This document shows positions 14,601 to 27,100 of a stretch of 64,000 nt of DNA, piece by piece. The DNA comes from Thunnus maccoyii (lineage: Eukaryota; Chordata; Actinopteri; Scombriformes; Scombridae). A program made the translations under genes and the position numbers. Positions within the stretch are counted from its first letter, which is position 1. Each line of letters opens with the position of its first letter. The DNA lies in the NCBI RefSeq assembly GCF_910596095.1, contig NC_056552.1, positions 12,009,111-12,073,110 of the forward strand, given 5' to 3'. Under the pieces are notes generated by a model that saw nothing but the letters and a program-made list of their open reading frames with translations, searched no databases and was not told where the DNA came from.

Positions 14601-16505
14601 TCTTCTTATTACAGTGCCATGAAAAAGTATCTGCCCTCCTCCTGATTTCTTCTATTTTTATATATATCTCATACTAAAGTGTTTCAGATCTTCAAACAAA
14701 ATTTAACATAAAACAAAGGCAACCTGAGTAAACACAAAGTACAGTTTTTAAATGATTATTTTATTTATATAAGCAAAAAAGTCATCCAACAGCAACTGGG
14801 CCTATGTGAAAAAGTATTTGCCCCTGTAGTTACTAAATCCACTACTCTACCAAACTGCATTTATAATTGGGTTCAGTTGGACTAAACACACCCAGGCCTG
14901 CTAAATCTACACATCACTTAAATAGAACTTTTTCAGCAATGTGAAGCTGGTTAAAAGGTCTCAACAAGCAGACAAGAGTTGACAGCATCCAAGGATCTGC
15001 ACCTCAGTGGAGGGCAGCGTTCATTACTCCACTATTAGAAAGACACTGGCCAAAAATGGCATCCATGAGAGAGTGGCAAGGTGAAAACCACTGCTTACCC
15101 AGAAGAATATGAAGACTCGTCTCAATTTGCCAAAACACACCATGATGAACCTTTTTGGAGAATGTTCCATGGACGGATGAGTCCAAAGTGGAACTATTTG
15201 GAAGACAAGGGTCTCGTTACATCTGGCATAAACCAAGAATAGGATTCCACAATAAGAACATCATACCTACAGTCAAGCTCGGTGGTGGTGGTATGTGATA
15301 GTGTGGCGATGCTTTGCTGCTTCAGGGTTTGGGCGACTTGACATAATTGAGGGAAACATGAATTCTCCTCTCTACCAGAAAATCCTGAGGGAGAATGTCT
15401 GGTTGTCACTCTGTGATTCGAAGCTCAAGCGCAACTGGGTTATGCAGCAAGACAATGATCCAAAGCATAAGACCAAGTTCATCTCAGAATGGCTCAAAAG
15501 AAACAAAATTAAGGTTTTGGAGTGGCCTAGTCAAAGTCCTGATTTGAATCCCATTGAGATGCTGTGGCAGGACCTTAAACGGGCGATTCATGCTCAAAAA
15601 CCCTACAATGTGGCTGAATTAAGGCAGTTCTGCAAAGAAGAATGGGCCAAAACGTCACCACAGCGATGTGAAAGACTGGTCTCCAGTTATCAGAAGTGTT
15701 TGGTTGCAGCTGTTGCTGCGAAAGGTGGCACAACCAGCTATTAAATTTAGGGGGAAATTACTTTTTTACATGGGCAATACAGATGTTGGATAACTTTTTT
15801 GCTTCAATAAGTAAAATTACCATTTAAAAACTGTATTTTGTGCTTACTCAGGTTCCCTTTGTTTTACGTTCAATTTTGTTTGAAGATCTCAAACAATTTA
15901 GTATAAGATATGTTCAAAAATGGAAGAAATCAGGAGGAGGGTATTTTTTTTTTCTCTCTGTATGTTTTGGAGACTCATCAATTTGGTTACGGTGACCAAC
16001 ATTAACACCTGCTTCTATTTCCTAGTGAAATGCATCAGGAACACCCCTGCCTACTTTGCAGAAAGGCTCCACAAGGCCATGAAGGTACAACTGTTGTTCA
16101 TCATCACATTTATTCTTATGAACACAAACCAAACATTTGCTGCTTTGAAGTTGTCGTGGAGGGAGAGGAGATCATTTCACCGAAGCAGTCAATTAAGTAT
16201 CACATTGTGGTGTGTCGACAGGGAGCAGGCACCAAGGACCAAACCCTGATCCGCATCATGGTATCCCGCTCTGAGGTGGATATGTTGGACATCAGACAGG
16301 AGTATGTGAGGGCCTATGGAAAATCACTGTACACTGACATCTCAGTAAGTCCCATTTTATTATAGCTTCAGTAACTGTTTTCCTCTTTTTGAAATACATT
16401 TATAGGATCATTTGAAATTAATATTGACTTTGCTGTGTTTGTCAGGGTGATACCTCCGGGGATTACAAGAAGCTGCTGTTGAAGCTGTGTGGAGGTAGTG
16501 ACTAA
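11304..16505 (+). CDS. anxa11: Annexin A11, complete coding region in 14 exons
   Basis: Coding exons: 11304-11661, 11811-11848, 12027-12173, 12281-12368, 12465-12559, 12682-12795, 13030-13120, 13327-13406, 13525-13581, 13688-13781, 13990-14085, 16026-16084, 16222-16344, 16446-16505. Every join keeps frame, giving about 499 aa (human 505). Residues 1-180 form a Gly/Pro/Tyr-rich, prion-like head made of YPPQAGG repeats. Residues from about 185 carry four annexin repeats with type-2 Ca2+ loops: KGFGTDE, KGAGTDE, VGTDES and KGAGTKD. The end is [17 protein letters not shown]. Annexins bind acidic phospholipid when Ca2+ is present. Mammalian ANXA11 also acts in midbody completion and tethers RNA granules to lysosomes through its head. 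The core resembles ANXA11 more than ANXA7 ([27 protein letters not shown]), although the repeat head recalls ANXA7. The start has A at -3. Whether this is the a or b copy is not resolved. Confidence 0.95.
14612..15960 (+). mobile_element. Tc1/mariner-family (Tc1-like) transposon, defective, inside an anxa11 intron
   Basis: The element is about 1.35 kb and is flanked by TA on both sides (14610-14611 and 15961-15962). It starts CAGTGCCATGAAAAAGTAT and has long terminal inverted repeats of about 210 bp; for example CAGATCTTCAAACAAAATTT on the left pairs with AATTTTGTTTGAAGATCTC on the right. The outermost right end is decayed. The transposase remnant reads in the plus direction between the repeats. 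It lies in the 1940-bp anxa11 intron between the exons ending at 14085 and starting at 16026. Without it that intron would be about 590 bp, similar to its neighbours. Confidence 0.92.
14955..15744 (+). pseudogene. Tc1-like DDE transposase remnant
   Basis: The C-terminal 149 codons (15295-15744) are open and contain QQDNDPKHK (second catalytic Asp) and, 34 residues on, the Glu of [12 protein letters not shown], the DD34E arrangement of Tc1 transposases. The first catalytic Asp ([10 protein letters not shown], near 15174) is in a different frame. That frame ends in TGA TAG near 15292, so at least one frameshift separates the halves. The N-terminal paired-type helix-turn-helix region is largely missing: there is too little room between the left repeat and the conserved part. 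The copy cannot make a working transposase. Confidence 0.88.
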
Positions 16506-16945
16506 AAGGCAAGGAAGATGACCTCTTGTAAGGACGTTATACATGTCCACACTGAAACAATGTTATAGGACCTTATATCAACCTCTGATGCATGCAGTTA
16601 ATGTTAGTTTTCTTATGACTATCAATCAATCAATATTAATTTTGTATAATTCAGATACATGTTAATTTTTTGCCACTTTATTGTAGTATGTGATTGGCAG
16701 ATGGTAAATATATATATTAATATGAAGATTTTTTTCAAGATGCAGTAGATAGCTTTATCATTTTTGGGTAAAAGGTGGAGTCCTAAAGAAAAAAGTGGGT
16801 GAAAATGTTATATTACTGTTCTAACCACTATTGAGAAGTATTAAAAATGTCAGACCCGATGCTTAACTACAAGTCCTCAGTTTGTATTATGATGAAATTG
16901 GGAAAACAACGTTTTACAAAGTAAGAAACTAAAGCTGCAGACCAG

Positions 16946-17817
16946 AGGGGTGTACTACGAAACAAGTTCAATATACCCAGGCTTTCTTTGTGTGAGCTGG
17001 CTCGGCAAACCCTAAACTTGCAATCAGAGATAACTGGTATCATGGCGGTGCTTATCAACTTTCTTTGTTAACCCATGCTTCCTGCTTCAGGCTCTGTGCA
17101 CATTCTCATAAAAGGGGGCGTTTGGCACGTCATTTGACTCTTCTTCTGCACAAAATGGACCAATCGTGTGCCACCTAGTTCAGTCAAGAGGAACAGGTCA
17201 TTATAATGGAGAGCTATGAAGAACATAAATACATTGTTACAGCAAAAGCACTGTTGTTGCAAATAATGCGAGAGAGGAATGCTGGCAGAAAATTGCTGAT
17301 CGTGTAAATTTGTAAGTTAATATATTTATTTTACCGCTCAATGCACTCTAAATGTCTCCCACATTCAGAGCTCTTAAACTTTAAACTTTATGCAGCAGAT
17401 TTAAACATTATACTCAAGAAGTGCATTTAGGTCTGACTCTGTCCCATAATGAAGGATAATCACTTAAGTTTTTGGTCAAATCAAAGTGAAATTAATTTCA
17501 TAGATTGAGTATTATCTGTGATAAATACCAGTAGACTAACCAGTTTTTTAATCTGTGTTCTAATAGCTGCAGTAGCAGCAGTGTTATACAGACTTGGCAG
17601 CAAATCAGGTGGTTAGTGAAAGGGCGATGCTTTTTATAGCCAATTTAAGCCGAAACTCGGAACATAACCTGCTCTTGACTAGGTTATGTTTGCAGCATCA
17701 GTTACCATGGTGATCTAGCCAGGTTAAAAGAGAGCCACCTTTGTGACAATGAAATCCTTGAGCTTTAGGCTCAACATACCTCGCTAACCAACTAATCTCT
17801 CTTCGTAGTACACCCCT
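16946..17817 (+). mobile_element. PIF/Harbinger-like non-autonomous element (872 bp)
   Basis: The ends are a perfect 16-bp inverted repeat, AGGGGTGTACTACGAA on the left and TTCGTAGTACACCCCT on the right. A CAG trinucleotide flanks both ends, matching the CWG-type 3-bp target duplication of this superfamily. Inside, 17206-17310 encodes a decayed piece of the Myb/SANT-like protein that accompanies Harbinger transposases. No nuclease (DDE) domain is present, so it is an internally deleted copy. Confidence 0.75.
17206..17310 (+). pseudogene. Remnant first exon of a Harbinger Myb/SANT-like gene
   Basis: From ATG 17206 it reads MESYEEHKYIVTA and then, after a one-base shift, continues as NAREECWQKIADRVN. 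Both parts are typical of the trihelix/Myb-like DNA-binding protein in fish Harbinger elements, with the hallmark Trp in CWQKIADRVN. The segment ends at a good splice donor (TTT|GTAAGT). The frameshift and the lack of later exons make it non-functional. The identification is from motif memory; a protein search would settle it. Confidence 0.55.
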
Positions 17818-20800
17818 CAGGAAGTGTGTTTAGTCTATCTAATATATAAAGTACATATACAAGAAAACATTTAGTATACACATATTATTTCAGTGTTACT
17901 AACTTAATCTCCCTACCAGGCATTTCAACTATGTTCAAGTAAATGTATACAAAGCCGTGTGAGATTATCATGCAAGGTTTAGGCAATAAAATATAACCGA
18001 ATCTCACACAGAATAGATATGATCATTTGGCGCTTGTGTAACTGGTCACAATTAAATTTCAACTATTTTTTTAACTTGAGAAATAAAAAAAATAAGTGTC
18101 TATGCCAACTAACCCGAGTTATACTCCTGCTTGTAAATCTATGCAAATTAGGTATTCACTTTATATCAGCTTTACAAAATTCCTGTGTTTTGTTCTTGAA
18201 ATGTAAGCATCTCCAATCATTGTTCAGCATTTACAGTCAATGTTGCCTCTCACTGAATGCTTAAAAGCCAAAGTTTAAAGACAGATCATGTGCCTTTTTT
18301 GTTGGGGCTGCTGTGTGAACTGTTTAGAGCTAGTCAGTGTTTCACTGTGGTTTATCTTGCAAACAATCTATACTGATACAGGCACGGCTATAGAAATATA
18401 ATCCTTAAATGGTTTTGTTCTCAATAATCTGTTTACATTTTATGTCAGTACCCTTCTCTGGTTTTGTATGTTTTACTGCCAGCAGAGGGCTCTTGGTTCA
18501 CATGAAGTGTCATTTCTTATGTACGTGTGATTGTTTTTCCTGCTGATTTAGAATCTCTGTTGCACTAACTCTACTCTGCCATCATTCTTGTAACTTGATA
18601 ATGCTTGAAAATCAATGGATGTCCTTTTTAGTTTTCTAACATTTTGTCATTTAATAGTCTTCAGAGACTTACAGTAAGCCACTACTCGTTTCAATAAAAA
18701 AAAAAAAACATTTTGGCATATCCGTATTTGTGAAATGGGATCATGTGTTTTGCATGAAACATCGACTGTGGATTTTCTGCTGTAAGCCGGCACACAATGA
18801 GCAATTTGCATTTCAAAGCCAGTCTCATTTTCACCACCTTGGTCTGTATTTCGAGGGGTGAGTCAACCCCCCTTCCCTTCCCCTTCCCCTCCCCACCTTA
18901 TATAAGTGATGTCTCTGTGTATGTGTGCTTTGCTTTATAATGTGAGAGGGGAGAAAATGTTCAGGTTTGCTTTGCAGCACGAGTGATTCTCAGGGCTGTT
19001 CTCAAGGCTATAAATAGTGTCCATATTGGAGACACGGATGTCTTTTAAGTCTTCTCTCTGTTCTGCTCACTGGCCTCAAAGTGCAGCCTCAGAGGGAATG
19101 TGATGGAGAGACAAATGACTTCACTGAACCTCACTTCTGGTACACCTTTCTCACTTCACTATTTCTCATATACACTCTCAAAATGAAAAGCTCCCACCAG
19201 CCCTGAGGACAAAGAGGGATGAATATTTGATGTAAATATTTGTGTATTTTCTCTCTGGTGCAGACTGTTTGCCGTGATACATCCTGAAATATATAGGTCA
19301 AAAGGAAATCAGGGGGGCCTCCCATTTGGCTGGCTTTTACTTTTAGAGACAGAACACTTCCCTGATCTTTATTTCTAGACAAAGTGCTTTAATTATTAAC
19401 ATGTGGATGTGATAGCAGGACTCTGCACCCTTTCTGGGACTTGATCACACTTGCATACACACACACGCAGGGTTACGTTGTCTTATTGGAGATGCCAGAC
19501 ACATGTGCGTGTGGAAGTAGTGTCAATCAATAGTATCTGACTGCGTCATCAGGAGACAGGAGCTGTGAAGGTCAGCCTTTGATTAGCTCTTGGCCCTCAC
19601 ACTTCCCATCACACCCCTGGAGCTGTCTCTCTCCGTATATGACAGTTAAAAGGATTTTGATTTGAAGTTAAACTTGAAAAGTTGCGCAAACTTCTTAAAA
19701 TTGGTCATGTCAGAAAATGAAATTATAAATTATTATGTTTTACTTTGGAGATATGTTTGGATTTCATGCTTTTAAATCCTTGGATGCCTAAATAATTCAT
19801 TATTTATGAGTGCATTTTTGTAAATTGTGGATACGGTACTCCCATAAACAAAGGACAAAAATGAAAAACTATCCAAATGAAGGATTTTGACAGATAAATC
19901 AACACTGTCCCATAAAAGGTTTACAGATAGATTAAACATTTTCTAAAGAAAAAAAAACAATTCCATGAATCTATTGAGATTAGTCCACAGTTTACCTTAA
20001 TTCACATCCCCTTCACCCGGCTTTTTAATACTGTCACATCAACAATCAGTAAAAGCGAGTATTGACCAAATTGTTGATTTGCAGTGGATTTTCTGCAGCC
20101 GTCCAATGAGGAATGTGAGGTTAAGTGACATTTGGTTGCTGGGGACATAATCCAGCTTTAAACTTCATGAGTGCATATAAGCAAATTACAAACCCGAGGA
20201 TTAGATGAACAACACATAATGAGATGTAGCGGCAGATATCACTATCCAGCCTGCAGAGCTGCAGCCTGCATGGCTTGAGGTTCATCCTCTGATATTTGAC
20301 AAAATAGGAGAATAAAACCTGTCCAACTTGTTCCTTTTATTTGTGGTGCGATCTGTATACGTCCAGCTCAAGAGGCTTTGAAGAAGAGCAGCACAGTATC
20401 TGCCAGATGACAGCATGTTACTCTTCCACTTCAACTTAATGTTTTCATCTGAAAACAACAGCATGAGTTTGAGGTTTTAAGGGTGTAGCAGTCATCATTT
20501 GAAGTTTGTATGATGGTTTTAGGAATTTACATAATTCCTAAACATTCCAACTGGTTTCTTGGTGAGCACCAGATGGATTTTCCCTGCAGGGAAAATAAAT
20601 TAGTCGAGCTGTTACATAACCACTTACATTGTTAAAGCTGTTTTAAACTTAAGTGGGGAAATGTATAGGCACACTGTGTACCGTATTAAGCTTTAAAGCC
20701 AGGTCCTTTATGCTCCAGCTAGCTCCAGATGAGTCGCAATCTTCATAAAGGAAACGCACTGAAGCCCTTTAATAATATTGAGTACCGTCATCAATTATGG

Positions 20801-22849
20801 TAAATGAGCTCAAAGTAGATTTCCACATTCAGCATCTCTACAGTCCAGCTGTATCTGTGCAGATACAGATGTATTGACAATCTTACATATGATTTCATTG
20901 TCTCCTTTTAGATAATTTGTCTCTTAAGGATTTCAGTCTTACATGATGTCTGCCTCCTTTGAGGTCCGATGGATTATGTGGAGCAGAAGAAAGCTCACAG
21001 AGCAGGGCAGATGTGTCATGGGACAATCCAGATGAAAAATAGACAACTATATGATCCGGAGGTATACAATCTGCTCTAAAAAAAGGGAGAGCAAACTATT
21101 CAATAAAAGCTATTGGATTTGCCTCAAAATGAAATTATAGGCTATTCAGAAGCTCATAATGCATGTGCGGTAACAACAACTGGGTTCACTGAACAGATCA
21201 GGATTTGGGAAGCAAAGCCCAAATCAATAAATGCATGATTTGTAATAATTTGTAATATTTACGCAACTGCTCAACTTAAAAACTGTTTGCTCCATTTTAC
21301 ACCTACAGTATAGGAGCACCAACTGAAAGAAAACACAGTATTTTTGAGTAGGACACGTACAGTTTTAGCACAAATACTTATTTAGAAGTATAGCATGATG
21401 CAATGGGACTTAAACATGTAACATGGTATGAAACCTATGATGTAGGATATAAAAGATAAAGGTGGTGAAAATAAAACATGTCCTACAATATCAAATTATT
21501 TTATAATTAAAAACTAATATAACTTCAGTCAACCAGTCATAAAGAGTAAAAAAAGACTAAAGAGTTCATCATTGCAACAATCAGACTGACCTATCAAGAA
21601 GATCATATAAAATCATTTTATGATTTTAGAGCATTGGACCCAAACTTTTAGGCTTGTGACCCCTTAAATAACCTCAAAGGTTGTGTGTCAGTGTGGCTAT
21701 TACTTGTTATCAGTTTAACCAAAGAGAAAGGATCAGTTTAAGCAAATGTTTATTTTTTAGGATATATAGAGGCCTGGAGAGGTAAAACTATCTAGTATTC
21801 CACAAGAAAAAAAAGCAAAAAAATGGGAAAAGTCTGAAAAAAACAACCTCATTTTGTTATACAAACAATTTTGTATAACAGAAATATTTTCTTTTTCTTA
21901 TCCTTTTAATTATCCTGTAAAAACAGATTACAGTTTACATTGCACCATTACCAACTGTACACATGGGTGGTATTTTACAGGCAGAATTTTTTGATTTTCC
22001 TTAGAATTTACATAGCCACTGGGTGGATAAGTTGGAAAACCTACACCACACAGGGCCCAGTTAATAAATTTGATTGATTATTGGAACCATTCCTGGACCA
22101 CTATAAAAATGTCAAGAAATGCCTTTAAGTGGTAACCACAACTTTGAGTCATAAACTTGTTCTTATAACAACATTATTATAACATTATTTATTTAAATTT
22201 ATTCTGAGATCAAGTGATTAATTTTATTTATATTGGAATGTCAGGATGCTTATTCAATAATTCATAAGACTTTTGTTAGTTTTGTTCTGCTTGTGAGTTT
22301 ACTTTTATATGTGTGTGTGTGTGTATGAGAACTTGGAGTGTTGAAGTTGTATGAGAATGTTCAAAAACCCAACAAAAACATTTAAATATATTCAAATCTG
22401 ATTACTTTTGGTCCAAAGAAATTAAAAATGAAAATGAAATGATTCACCACAATTCTTTCCCTGGCAGGTTTTTGTTTTTATTTAATTCTATTTTTTTACA
22501 TGATAATCAAATTTAGAGAAATATCATATTCATCATTTAACTGAAAGAAGAAAAATATAATGAGAAAAGTCCAAATAGAAAATTTGGGCATTCTTTTGGT
22601 GTTTATTAAAAAAAATTGAGGGGTGGTGGTGTGTTTGGGGGGACTCGAACATCAGAACTTCTAAGCTGTTTCTCATTATTACTTGCATGCAACAGCAATG
22701 TTATGAAGTCGACGTGAAAAAAACGTAAATAAAGTAGGAAAAATCCTGAAAAAACACACTCTTGACCTCTATAAAAACCTTGAAGAATATTCTATTACGT
22801 CTTATAATATTCTTCGAAATGAAAACGAGAGCGGCGGGGAGCCAGGTGC

Positions 22850-23389
22850 GTCTGTAACAAAGCCCCGCCTACGTTTACCTTAAATGTCCATTGCACGGAA
22901 ATATGATTGGCACAGGGCTACAGCTGCTCGCACGGTGAGACATGGCGGAGTTTGTAGCCACACAGAGAGAGCTCCTGAAGAGTTTTTACACTTTCCAACA
23001 TGTCGAAAGAACTTGATTTCGGGACGACAGTGTCTTCGCAGCGTATGCAGAGCGGAGCTTAAAGAGGCAGAGACGTCTTTCTTCTTTTTTTTCTCTCGGG
23101 AAGGACGGAGCGGCGGTTGGGAAAATGTGTTGTCATCTTCGTGCAGTCAACAGCCTTGGGCAACAAATATGGCTACTTCTTGTGTATCCTCCAATTCGGG
23201 TTGAGAACCGTCCCAACTGGGCCGAGCGAGATAGTTTCGTTTACTCGCGAAAATAGTCCGAAGTGAAGTTTGACTAACCAGAAAGATTAAGAAGCTGGAT
23301 TTGTCCCGAAACTGGTTTCGTTAAGCCGAAAAGGGGAGCAGGGGAGCGAGGAGGAGGAGGAGGAGGAGGAGGAGGAGGAGGAGGAGGAG
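22850..23389 (+). promoter_or_regulatory. dlg5: dlg5 promoter and 5' UTR region, CpG-containing
   Basis: Base composition changes from AT-rich to GC/CpG-richer at about 22830, and this continues through coding exon 1, as expected for a CpG-island promoter. A GACATGGCGGAG segment near 22940 resembles a YY1-type ATGGCGG element. If transcription starts upstream of it, that ATG would open a 24-codon upstream frame (MAEFVATQRE..). A longer frame, 22884-23204 (106 codons), also exists; neither matches a protein I know. The region ends in a GAG run that abuts the start codon. No TATA box is evident. Confidence 0.45.
23348..23389 (+). repeat. (GAG)14 trinucleotide run immediately before the dlg5 start codon
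   Basis: Fourteen perfect GAG units end at the base before the ATG at 23390 and are in frame with it. The purine-rich strand is the mRNA sense strand. The frame is open upstream as far as a TAA at 23288-23290. See the finding on possible CUG initiation. Confidence 0.95.
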
Positions 23390-24147
23390 ATGGAGCCCAA
23401 ACATAAAGAGTTACTGGAGAAATGTTACCAGAACTTGGTGGAGTCGATAACAGATGCGGGCCAAGTCGTGGATGTTTTGGCTCACTGCGGGACCCTCAGC
23501 CAGTCTGAACGCTACGAGCTGGGGCACAACTGCTCCTCCAACTCGGAAAAAGTGGACCTTCTCTTGAAGATACTGATAAGTAAGGACAGGGACCATTTCG
23601 CAGAGTTTTGCACGGCTCTGGAGAAGACGCACCCTCACCTGCACTCTGTGCTGCTGGATGGCATCGGACCAGTGGATCATACAACTGGTGAGAAGAAAAC
23701 CCGATTGTTTATTGCTTGATAATTACGGAGACATGCATCGTAGTGCTGGAGAGAAAGGGCAACATGCATGTATAAAAGTAGATGGAAGCTTATTACAGTG
23801 ATGCATAGTGTGGTTAGTGTCCTGTATTTTGATTATGATCCAACTTGTTTTCGATCTTGCTCTGACCATGATCTATCTAACTAACATTAGGGGTATTGAC
23901 CATATGACAACTTGATGAAGGGCATGACTTTTCCTTTGGGCAAGTAATAAAGAGAAAGAGAGAGAGAGGGAGAGAGAGGGCTGCACAATCATGTGACCTG
24001 ATGCTTATTTAGCCTACACTCTCACTACTGTGCTTGTTTCCTTTGCCATGTCACTAAAAGCACAGCCTGTTAGCCTTTTGTGAAAGTATTTAATGGACCT
24101 AAAAAGACCAAAACAATCAATGCAGTGACAGGCAGGGCTGCCTGAAG

Positions 24148-24195
<48 letters not shown>

Positions 24196-27100
24196 CAATA
24201 ACCCACTGTCAAAGTCAAATGACTGAGTAAAGAATTAAATGTGTGTTAATGCACAAAAGGGGCAGTGACTTACTTTAGAGTGATGTGTTTCATTTGTGTC
24301 TTAAAGCAACTGTGCATCTTTTAATCTTATTGTATTGTAACATAAAGGGGGTTTGGTGCTGTACCATCACCTTGTTTTCAGTGCTACAGTAAGATTAATT
24401 TTATTACTGGTTTGCAGTGTGTGCATAAAAACTTAATAATTAAAACAACACACTTAGAAGAAAAAAGCAATCCAAGACATAGTCCACATAAGCCTTTGTA
24501 AAATACACAGAACAACTATACAGCAGCGTCCAGCAGTACACTGAGAAATAACTATATTACACATTGATTTATTGATAGATTTATTGTTTTAACACAAGAC
24601 ATGCTTTATTATTTCACTCTCGTCTAATTGAACTTGACAGCAGTGATTTTTGTTTCTCACATGAAAACAAACAGCTGCTTGATAAAATGTCACATATCTC
24701 TCAGGCAAAAAAAAAAAAAAAATATTTTCATTATCTGCTGATTATTTTCTTTACTGATGAATCATTCTGTCCATAAAATGTCTGTTACGATTTCTTCCAG
24801 CCAAATATGACATCTTCAAATGTTTTGTTTTGTCTGATCAACAGTCCAAAATCCAACAATATTCAGTTTAGCTATGTATCACATAAAGAAGCTTCAGATT
24901 CTCACATTAGATAAGCTGCAGCCAGTAAATTTAACATGTTAAAATGTTAACAAATGGCAACATTTTTCTTTTAAGAAATGGCAAACGATTATTTGATTAT
25001 CAAAATAGCTGCTGATTGATTCTCTGATGTTTGACTAATTGATTAATCGCTGCAGCTCTACATATCTGCTGTGCATTCAGTGTAATATGAGGCTAATTTT
25101 GTGTTGCTTGCTCCCAATAATGCACCGCCTTCTCCCACCCTGTGATGAGTACTCCTAAATATGTTTTTCTTCCTCACATCTAAATCCTAAAGCTACATAA
25201 ATACTATGGCTGCTTTTATGATGCTAATAAATTCATCATCAAAGTCTGCATAAACCAATCCAGTCACGATTTTTTTATCCCAACTTTTCAGTATTGCTTT
25301 GAGCACTAAATCCTTCATTCATATGTATTATGTATACGGTAAACAATATTCATCAGAAGTAATGTCTGCACACTGGTACATGGCCCTTGCTCAACACCTC
25401 TACTGCACCTTTTGCATTTCAAGAGAAATATTTGCATTGCTCGTCAACTTTGTTCACTCTCTGCTATCGTGTCATACTCTGAGCTGACTGGTTGAGGTCT
25501 CAATTATGCATTTATTCTCTTCTCATTATTTATGAGAGAACTGGAGCTGCAGAGTGAGTCCATTTTTCTAAGCTTTTTCAATTTTGCGCTGCATTTCACA
25601 ATCGTGCACCAAGTCTAAAAGCTGAGCACTGATATGCTTTCTGCTGCTGAAGGGAGGGATATACATGAACATGTCCCTGTTGGTAGTCACACAGGACACA
25701 AATGGGCTGAGCTGCTTTTTGCTACTGGGCAGACAGGTTCCTCCACTGCACAGCCAAAAGAAGGGCCTTTCCCAAGGAAAAGAGTAACTTGTTACAGCCC
25801 AAAGTTTCTAGATAATATGCACCCTCAGCAGCGTTATCGTACTCCCAAGTCACCCAAAATCCCAGAGGGTCAGAGAGGTACTTCATTTCTGCGCTCAAAA
25901 CAATGTTAGTAAAACAACAGCAGAGATGCTAAATGAAGCAAGAATTTCACTGTGATGTGATTATGATGCATGCATATACAGCACTTTAGAAAGGTGTACG
26001 TCCTGGAGGATGTTTGTTTTTTAATAAACAAAGATATTCTTTAGTTTTATATAACCATAGCTTCAGGGCTTGACAGCAGAGACCTTTTGTTTACAGATTG
26101 CTCTCACCTTCTGTTAAACAATAATAAGACGGCAGCATCTCTTAAGGGTGTGTGTCATGGCTGACGTGTTCTTGTTTGTGCTGTGTCACTGCAAAATAAG
26201 ACTGGGCGTTTTGTTAGTAGGAGAGTAAAATACACAATGTTGCTATGCTATTATTTCCTTCATTCTTGATTTTAATAGGGAGAGAGAAATTAAAGAATTC
26301 TTCCAATGAACTTCAGCAATTACCATGAACATTAGATAAATGGAACAAGCATTTTATTGCAAAAATAAAAACAGTTTTTGGCTGTTTTGTACTTATCATT
26401 GAGCGTCATTATGCTTTATTTAGTTGTAGATTTCAATGGTTGCTTTTTTTGTACAAGAAAAAAACTGAATTGAAGACTTGATCTCAGATAAAATTTGTAA
26501 TTTGTCTCATAAACATACAGTATGTTAGTATATGTACCTTTTTTATGATGGAAAAAAGACACCATTTAACATGGTTAGTCATGCTCTCCATACTCCGCTG
26601 TTGTGAAATACTTAGCTAACTTTTTCACTGGAAATATTTTGACATCTCACAAAAGCACTGATGTAATGGGATAAAATCACTGGCTTACTAATCTCTATAA
26701 AGAGATATCTGCATATGAATGCAGAATCTGTGGGCAACGGGACAAGATTTTGGTATTGGAAGCGTTAGTAGTCCTATTGACCAATCACATTCGAGCGGGC
26801 TTTGGTTGCATGCAGGTAAACAGTCCGTGTGGAGAGCGAAAGAGGCAGAATGCATTGGTCTTAGCTTTTTATTAGCTAATTTTAAGTTATCTACACTCAG
26901 AAAACTGTATGTATTTGAGTTGTTAGCTGTTGCTCGGGACAAAACGAGACATTGAAGGTTGGGCTTTGGGAATCGGTGATCGTCATTTTTCACAATTTTC
27001 TGACATTTTATAGAGCAAATGACTAATTGATTAATCAAGATAATAATAGACTTCACAAATTCGATCTTTGCTGTAGTTTGAATTTTGGCTTAAATGGTTA

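Larger units (their letters stand above)
16506..22850. other. Intergenic interval between anxa11 and dlg5
   Basis: It includes the anxa11 3' UTR of unknown length; possible poly(A) signals are ATTAAA at 16840 and AATAAA at 17985 and 18693. It also holds the Harbinger-like element at 16946-17817 and a C/T-rich run at 18866-18896. The rest to 22600 is AT-rich, with many stops in all frames and no gene that I recognise. A 10-bp perfect inverted repeat (GAAGAATATT..AATATTCTTC) lies at about 22782-22815, just before the dlg5 promoter region. Confidence 0.55.

Noticed and set aside
22884..23204. 106-codon frame upstream of dlg5
   Set aside because: No recognisable domain; it lies in a GC-rich promoter/5' UTR region where open frames are common. 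Mentioned only as possible upstream-frame context.
24149..24191. Regular tandem array considered as something other than a simple repeat
   Set aside because: It is a plain TG dinucleotide microsatellite; no spacer-repeat structure such as a CRISPR array exists anywhere in the window, and none is expected in animal DNA.
26688..27056. 122-codon minus-strand frame in dlg5 intron 1
   Set aside because: It crosses a composite dispersed repeat, with the end being a GATTAATCGA-type terminus; no protein family recognised.
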